Positions 14,436-17,265 of a stretch of 17,265 bases of DNA are shown in pieces (the first letter of the stretch is position 1; each line of letters opens with the position of its first letter). Where the stretch lies: positions 1 through 17,265 of the forward strand of contig LT642454.1 of the NCBI GenBank assembly GCA_900128585.1. The letters run 5' to 3'. Source of the DNA: Stramenopiles sp. TOSAG23-3. Lineage: Eukaryota > Sar. The translations under genes were made by a program, and so were the position numbers. The notes beneath the pieces are model-generated. The model ran no database searches. It saw nothing but the letters and a program-made list of their open reading frames with translations, and was not told where the DNA came from.

Positions 14436-17265
14436 TCACCCATAATAATCAAAAACTTGGTCGACTTCTATTCCAGCCCTATCACACGCGGAAATTGCCA
14501 CCAGCAGCTCAGGGACATCTACAGTAACAGCAGAGTAGAGCAATTCTTCGCGTGGCGCGGTGTTCGGCAAGGAATCGTTGCACAGACGCCAGGTCGAGAT
14601 ATTTCTCATTGAAGAAATCCCCTTTGATTTTAGCATATCGACCATGTTTGGGGCATGGCCCGCTGCGTCCAGGTGGCTGTGAATTTTCATGGCAATGCGG
14701 TCGTTGCCATCCATGTCAATGATGGTGGCTTTCCCATTGCTATTGTAATGGGACAAATCGCACAGCATACGCGAGAAGTCCAGAAACACTGGGGCTTCTA
14801 CGATTACTATGTTCTTGCGGTGCAATGGAATGATTTTTGTGTTTTTATCGAAAGATTTGGGCCACTTGAACTCAGATTCTGTTGAAGACATCGAGAGATG
14901 GACAAGCCAGCGGGACTTTATCGCGCTTGTGTCGTAATCTTCCCCGAACGACCATAACACTGGCAGCGCCATGAGCTGGACCTGGGCCAGTACGAAACTC
15001 ATAACAATTCCAGGAACAAGGGCCGTGATAAACCCGCCGCTTGTGACAGTCCGCTGCAGGCCAAACTGCGACACACTATCGCTTAAAGTGTCCAGCATGA
15101 TTTTAAAGTAAGTGGACATTGTCCCAATTAAATCGAATCTATACCACGGGGTGTTTTCTAGCCCAGAGGAAAAATCTTTTAAAATTTCGACTTGTAAATA
15201 CTCGAGCACTTTGAATGCATTGAGAAGCATGGAGGAGGCCGACTTGCGGCTCAATCCAATTGCACGGACTGTAGGGTTGCTCGATTTTTCCAGAGCACGT
15301 TTCACTTTCATAGCAACCAATGTGCTGGTTGAAACTGGCTCATCGCTAATGTAAGTTAACGTAAAGGTGCGTTCCCCATAAAAGTAAACGGACAACGGGG
15401 TCAAACCATAGGAGAAAATTCTATCAAGTGGTAGCTTGAGGTTTTCGAGGACAACGGCCCTTGCTTCCCCCCCGGAGGACCCTGCCCTCACAGTGCGGTG
15501 AAGCTCCCTTTTCACGATTTCTGTGACGTTTTTCCCACTATAAACTGCACTGACTACCTTTTGCACGCTGTAAATATTTCGAAATTCATTTTGGTGCATT
15601 GTGACATGGCGAATGGGGGAATTCATCGACAAGATAGCCTCATCAAGCTCTTTGTGGGTTTGGTTTGACAAGCCCCAGCGGTCTTCTTCTAAACCTGTTA
15701 TATTCCGAGAATCTTCGCGAGAAATACGTGCCTTTTGTGCATGTTTGTACAGTGTGGCAAGCTCTGGGACACCGTACCATTTTGCAAGAAGGCTCGCGCC
15801 CGTGCTCAAGGTAAAGCGGGAAGATCCCAAAAATGCTGCGAACAACGAAAACCATGGCGATATATCATCGTCGTACGTTTTGCAGTTTCTCCCCAACACC
15901 GAGTCAAAGGTTAATTCTGGCTTTTCCAAAACAATTGTATCAATGTGCCTGCTCATTTCAGCCCACGATTCTGGATCAATCTTACTTTGCAATTTGTCGG
16001 CAGCAGTTTTCACTAAATCCTTCCCAACAACGACGGTCGGTTCATCGGTTTGGACAGTCACAAGAGACGGTGGGAGTACATTTGAGAGGGCATCGACGAT
16101 AGGCTCTGGAAACCCATGACAGAGCAAGTAATCATGGTTGACTAGGTTCGGGTTGTGTTCCAACAGCTTTGTGAGCTGCAGAGCCATTTTTTCAGTTTCA
16201 GCTATTGGTAAGTCCATAGCAGCTTCAGATTCCGAGCCGGTATTATTGTCCTCTGGACTTCCGAACAGTGCACTGAAAATTTTCATCGCTGCATTGACCC
16301 CCATCGCTTCCTCCATGGATGCCTTGCCCTTTCCCACCTTTGCTTTCAGCGCAAGGAAGCCATAAAACAATTCACTTGGAATAGCTTCAATCTGAAATTT
16401 TGTTGGCCGCACATATTTCGTCTGTTCCACCAGTTTAAGGCTAGCCTTCGCAATCCAGTCCGTGTACGACCGGATCATTTCTCGAACAGTCGGGACCATT
16501 GATGGCGAAGGTGCTATAATCGGTGCAATGGTGTTCCCCAACGATTCCAGCATTGGGGCAATACTCCCCAAAAATTTGCGACCGGCGCTAAGCAATTTGT
16601 TGGGAAACTTTTCAATGGTGTTCTGAAAAGGCAGTCGGGGAAATGAAAGTGCACGGGGGGTTGACATTGTTGCGTTGGCATTTAGCGTTCCGTGCGCCAA
16701 GTTCGGGTGCAGAGGCGGTTTGAAGAAGCACATCATAACATCTACGGTTGGATCATCGCTTTGAACTTCAAACAGCATTGTGTGCTCAAGCGAGGTACAA
16801 TTTGTAATTATTTTACGCCAGTCGGCAAGGGATCGAAAGGCGCGTATCTCGTTGCACTCTTCGATGAAGGAGACACCTGTCAATGCGTTGAATACAATAT
16901 GGGCGGCATCGATCATCGGCCAACCGGTCACCTCCAAATCGTGCTCACGCACTAGGAACACGCCGCCAGGCCGTAACATTCGCTCTACCTCTTGCAGGAA
17001 GGTCACGAGAAACTGTGGATCGAGATGATGCAAGCCTTGCATCATTGTAACCATATCGGTGCACTCGCTGGGAATGAACGGGAATTTGCAGCGAGCGACA
17101 TTGAAATTGCACTCGAACATTTCTCCGACCGGAGTATTGCTTCCTGTTTCAACGGCCAGAATAACATCATCTTCCGCGACCGGCTCTTCGTGAATAACAT
17201 ACACTCTCCCATTTACTCGAAGGCGGCTTTGCAAGGAGCGAACGATTTTTCCACGATCACCGATG
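14436..17265 (-). CDS. Large protein with N-terminal SAM-methyltransferase domain (5' end beyond the window)
   Basis: The frame is open from a TGA at 14436 to the window edge, giving 942 residues with no upstream ATG in view, so the start and SAM motif I lie outside. What is visible of the methyltransferase includes SECTDMVTMMQGLHHLDP (post-I and motif IV region), VERMLRPGGVFLVREHD and WPMIDAAHIVFNALTG. The REHD...IDxxH pattern is, from memory, found in uncharacterised methyltransferases of protists and large DNA viruses. The following roughly 750 residues match no family I know. They are largely helical in character, with one strongly hydrophobic segment (encoded about 14948-15040) that could span or bind a membrane. 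The C-terminal 120 residues look globular (NIVIVEAPVFLDF, ATIIDMDGND). The target of methylation is unknown. Confidence 0.75.
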   Translation of the reverse strand, partial: IGDRGKIVRSLQSRLRVNGRVYVIHEEPVAEDDVILAVETGSNTPVGEMFECNFNVARCKFPFIPSECTDMVTMMQGLHHLDPQFLVTFLQEVERMLRPGGVFLVREHDLEVTGWPMIDAAHIVFNALTGVSFIEECNEIRAFRSLADWRKIITNCTSLEHTMLFEVQSDDPTVDVMMCFFKPPLHPNLAHGTLNANATMSTPRALSFPRLPFQNTIEKFPNKLLSAGRKFLGSIAPMLESLGNTIAPIIAPSPSMVPTVREMIRSYTDWIAKASLKLVEQTKYVRPTKFQIEAIPSELFYGFLALKAKVGKGKASMEEAMGVNAAMKIFSALFGSPEDNNTGSESEAAMDLPIAETEKMALQLTKLLEHNPNLVNHDYLLCHGFPEPIVDALSNVLPPSLVTVQTDEPTVVVGKDLVKTAADKLQSKIDPESWAEMSRHIDTIVLEKPELTFDSVLGRNCKTYDDDISPWFSLFAAFLGSSRFTLSTGASLLAKWYGVPELATLYKHAQKARISREDSRNITGLEEDRWGLSNQTHKELDEAILSMNSPIRHVTMHQNEFRNIYSVQKVVSAVYSGKNVTEIVKRELHRTVRAGSSGGEARAVVLENLKLPLDRIFSYGLTPLSVYFYGERTFTLTYISDEPVSTSTLVAMKVKRALEKSSNPTVRAIGLSRKSASSMLLNAFKVLEYLQVEILKDFSSGLENTPWYRFDLIGTMSTYFKIMLDTLSDSVSQFGLQRTVTSGGFITALVPGIVMSFVLAQVQLMALPVLWSFGEDYDTSAIKSRWLVHLSMSSTESEFKWPKSFDKNTKIIPLHRKNIVIVEAPVFLDFSRMLCDLSHYNSNGKATIIDMDGNDRIAMKIHSHLDAAGHAPNMVDMLKSKGISSMRNISTWRLCNDSLPNTAPREELLYSAVTVDVPELLVAISACDRAGIEVDQVFDYYG

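Noticed and set aside
14427-14436. ATTGGCTGTT at the end of the large methyltransferase gene, resembling the repeat core
   Set aside because: Only 10 bases match with no shared flanks, and it runs into the stop codon, so chance is adequate.

Overview
The window looks like nuclear DNA of a unicellular eukaryote. It carries long, apparently intronless genes of eukaryotic type: a NEK-family protein kinase, a Nab2/ZC3H14-type CCCH zinc-finger protein, a METTL13/EEF1A-KMT-like methyltransferase, a ribonuclease-inhibitor-type LRR protein with IQ motifs, and a phytanoyl-CoA-dioxygenase-like protein. Coding DNA is roughly balanced in base composition. The spacers are strongly AT-rich and full of TAA/TTA and GAA/TTC triplet runs and C/G homopolymers. 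I cannot fix the lineage. A large eukaryotic DNA virus or viral insertion is not excluded, but nothing here is a viral hallmark gene. I saw no rRNA, convincing tRNA, CRISPR array or transposase.

Layout. From 11 to 8166 lies a segment bounded by a perfect 65-bp inverted repeat. Inside it the PhyH-like gene (minus, 303-1955) and the LRR-IQ gene (plus, 3742-8089, split by an apparent +1 frameshift at a G8 run) diverge from a 1.8-kb spacer. That spacer contains what I read as the wreck of a second NEK kinase (minus, about 2847-3130). Because the two genes diverge, each copy of the 65-bp repeat lies just downstream of a gene and in the same sense as its transcript. It may therefore be a shared 3' element rather than a transposon end. 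A 26-bp piece recurs at 11848, and its 12-bp core is clustered in a hairpin-forming array at 55-170.

The right half is a run of four minus-strand genes: methyltransferase (8300-9289), CCCH zinc-finger protein (10003-11217), NEK kinase (12121-13929), and a large protein with an N-terminal SAM-methyltransferase domain that runs off the right edge (14436-17265). Each spacer is about 0.5-0.9 kb of AT-rich DNA. The spacer upstream of the methyltransferase holds a G-quadruplex-type tract, an imperfect palindrome and a 14-bp motif that also occurs upstream of the PhyH-like gene.

Functionally this is not an operon or a visible pathway. The genes are a mixture of regulatory and modifying proteins (kinase, RNA-binding protein, two methyltransferases, an Fe(II)/2-oxoglutarate oxygenase, a calmodulin-type scaffold). 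The points most worth following are the 65-bp repeat, the NEK remnant, the frameshift in the LRR gene, and the unexplained long domains attached to the dioxygenase and to the terminal methyltransferase.
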